This document shows positions 48,548 to 49,176 of a stretch of 49,176 bases of DNA, piece after piece. The DNA is from Dysgonomonas sp. 521 (GTDB taxonomy: Bacteria; Bacteroidota; Bacteroidia; Bacteroidales; Dysgonomonadaceae), in NCBI RefSeq assembly GCF_010501055.1, contig NZ_QVMO01000023.1:1-49176 (forward strand), read 5' to 3'. Position numbers and translations under genes: made by a program. Position 1 is the first letter of the stretch. Each line of letters begins with the position of its first letter. The notes beneath the pieces are model-generated. The model searched no databases, was not told where the DNA came from, and worked only from the letters and a program-made list of their open reading frames with translations.

Positions 48548-49176
48548 TTAAGCGGCAATAGTCCCATATTGTTTTAGTTCATTAATTATCCGCTTATTTT
48601 TTTTAGAGTTTGGGTTCATTCCTAACTTTTCAAAAAATGTTTTCATTAGCAATTCGTTGTGATACATTGTTTTAATATCAGCCATAGAAAATGGTTTGTT
48701 CCAATTTTTTTTATCAGCCCAATGTTCACATTTAGCCAGGTTAACAGCCGTTAGTGCAGCATTAAAATGCATATAAAGCTTGTTTTGACTTCTGGCTTGC
48801 GATGAGTTTAATGCGCAATGCTGTTTGGCATCGCGGTAAAGAAACTCAATTTGAAATCTTGATCGGTAATACCGGACTATTTTTAGGGCATCCATTGTAA
48901 GGTCTGTTGAGAAGTAAAGTTTTCGGGTTACTTCTTTTCCGTTCTTGTAGAATATGGCCATAGCCAGTTTAATGTTACATTTTAATGTGTTGTGATATAC
49001 AATGGCTGAATAGATTTTGATTTCTTTGGAAGAAGTAAAAACTTCACAAAAATGATTCATATCAGGGGAATACGGATTAATCTTGCCATCATATTTTTTG
49101 TTGGCTCCTTTTTTCCCTGATTGTTTTCCCTTGTAAATATAGCGCATATCTGCATCATCGCGCAATCGGCTGATAA
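48548..49176 (-). CDS. IS4-type DDE transposase, cut by the window edge
   Basis: The C-terminal 209 or so residues of a transposase whose reading frame continues past the right edge: upstream of the first TTG in this frame come codons giving ISRLRDDADMRYIY, the usual IS4-type run. The IS4 signature Y-x2-R-x3-E-x6-K is present as YRSRFQIEFLYRDAK with the catalytic Glu; the first and second Asp of the triad lie mostly beyond the visible part. The ending (KKNKRIINELKQYG) appears natural, not truncated. It would cut and paste its own insertion sequence, whose ends cannot be defined here. It lies next to the multi-hairpin element but its relation to it is unknown. Confidence 0.85.
   Translation of the reverse strand, partial: ISRLRDDADMRYIYKGKQSGKKGANKKYDGKINPYSPDMNHFCEVFTSSKEIKIYSAIVYHNTLKCNIKLAMAIFYKNGKEVTRKLYFSTDLTMDALKIVRYYRSRFQIEFLYRDAKQHCALNSSQARSQNKLYMHFNAALTAVNLAKCEHWADKKNWNKPFSMADIKTMYHNELLMKTFFEKLGMNPNSKKNKRIINELKQYGTIAA

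Overview
The window looks like chromosomal DNA of a member of the Bacteroidales (phylum Bacteroidota), probably a Dysgonomonas-like or related genus. The case rests on promoters of the TTTG-N19-21-TAnnTTTG type, on the near absence of Shine-Dalgarno sites, on a DUF1896 protein, on a GH13_8 (eukaryote-like) glycogen branching enzyme, on many secreted proteins whose signal peptides end in Ala-Gln or Ser-Gln, and on the run parA-parB-DUF5683-MltD-Rel. The genus is inferred; there is no rRNA or tRNA gene here to fix it.

Layout. 1-3.2 kb: a small membrane protein, a flavodoxin/ferredoxin (EFR1-type) protein, a secreted esterase and a Gfo/Idh/MocA oxidoreductase broken by a frameshift. 3.4-5.3 kb: an MFS transporter and an OmpH/Skp chaperone. 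5.4-10.3 kb: the rimP-nusA-infB translation/transcription operon, with a consensus promoter, an intrinsic-terminator hairpin in its leader and a second consensus promoter just before infB. 10.4-16.6 kb: a set of envelope proteins (CsgG-like protein, DUF6175-like protein, LPP20-type protein, LPP20-like lipoprotein, then a proline-repeat transglutaminase-like protein). 16.7-23.6 kb: bifunctional (p)ppGpp synthetase/hydrolase, LysM lytic transglycosylase, DUF5683 protein, ParB and ParA, all on the minus strand. 23.7-27.9 kb: a protease module with a papain-like peptidase, a caspase-OmpA-Sel1 fusion and a short membrane remnant resembling the start of a CHASE2 sensor. 28-31.2 kb: glycosyltransferase, ferrochelatase, mannose-6-phosphate isomerase. 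31.8-34.9 kb: EF-P and an M3 dipeptidyl carboxypeptidase-like lipoprotein. 35-40.1 kb: small lipoprotein, DUF805 protein, YhcH-type protein, glycogen branching enzyme, a lipoprotein form of peptide deformylase, acyl-ACP thioesterase. 40.1-43.1 kb: a four-gene minus-strand group of envelope proteins, two of them tandem paralogues. 43.5-48 kb: IlvE, LptB, DUF1896 protein, HAD phosphatase, TerC-family protein. The right edge carries a large multi-hairpin element and an IS4-type transposase cut by the window end.

Mobile and repeat content is notable. There is a MITE-like family with ends GAGCCTGTTTAAATTTTA and a TAA/TTA target: three copies plus two remnants. Two family ends abut the stop codons of neighbouring genes. 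Four different palindromic intergenic elements are also present (near 3.2, 30.1, 35.9 and 48.2 kb).

The best candidates for an undescribed system are the papain/caspase/CHASE2-like module and the CsgG/DUF6175/LPP20/transglutaminase envelope cluster. The 240-bp multi-hairpin element at the right end and the lipoprotein peptide deformylase are also odd.
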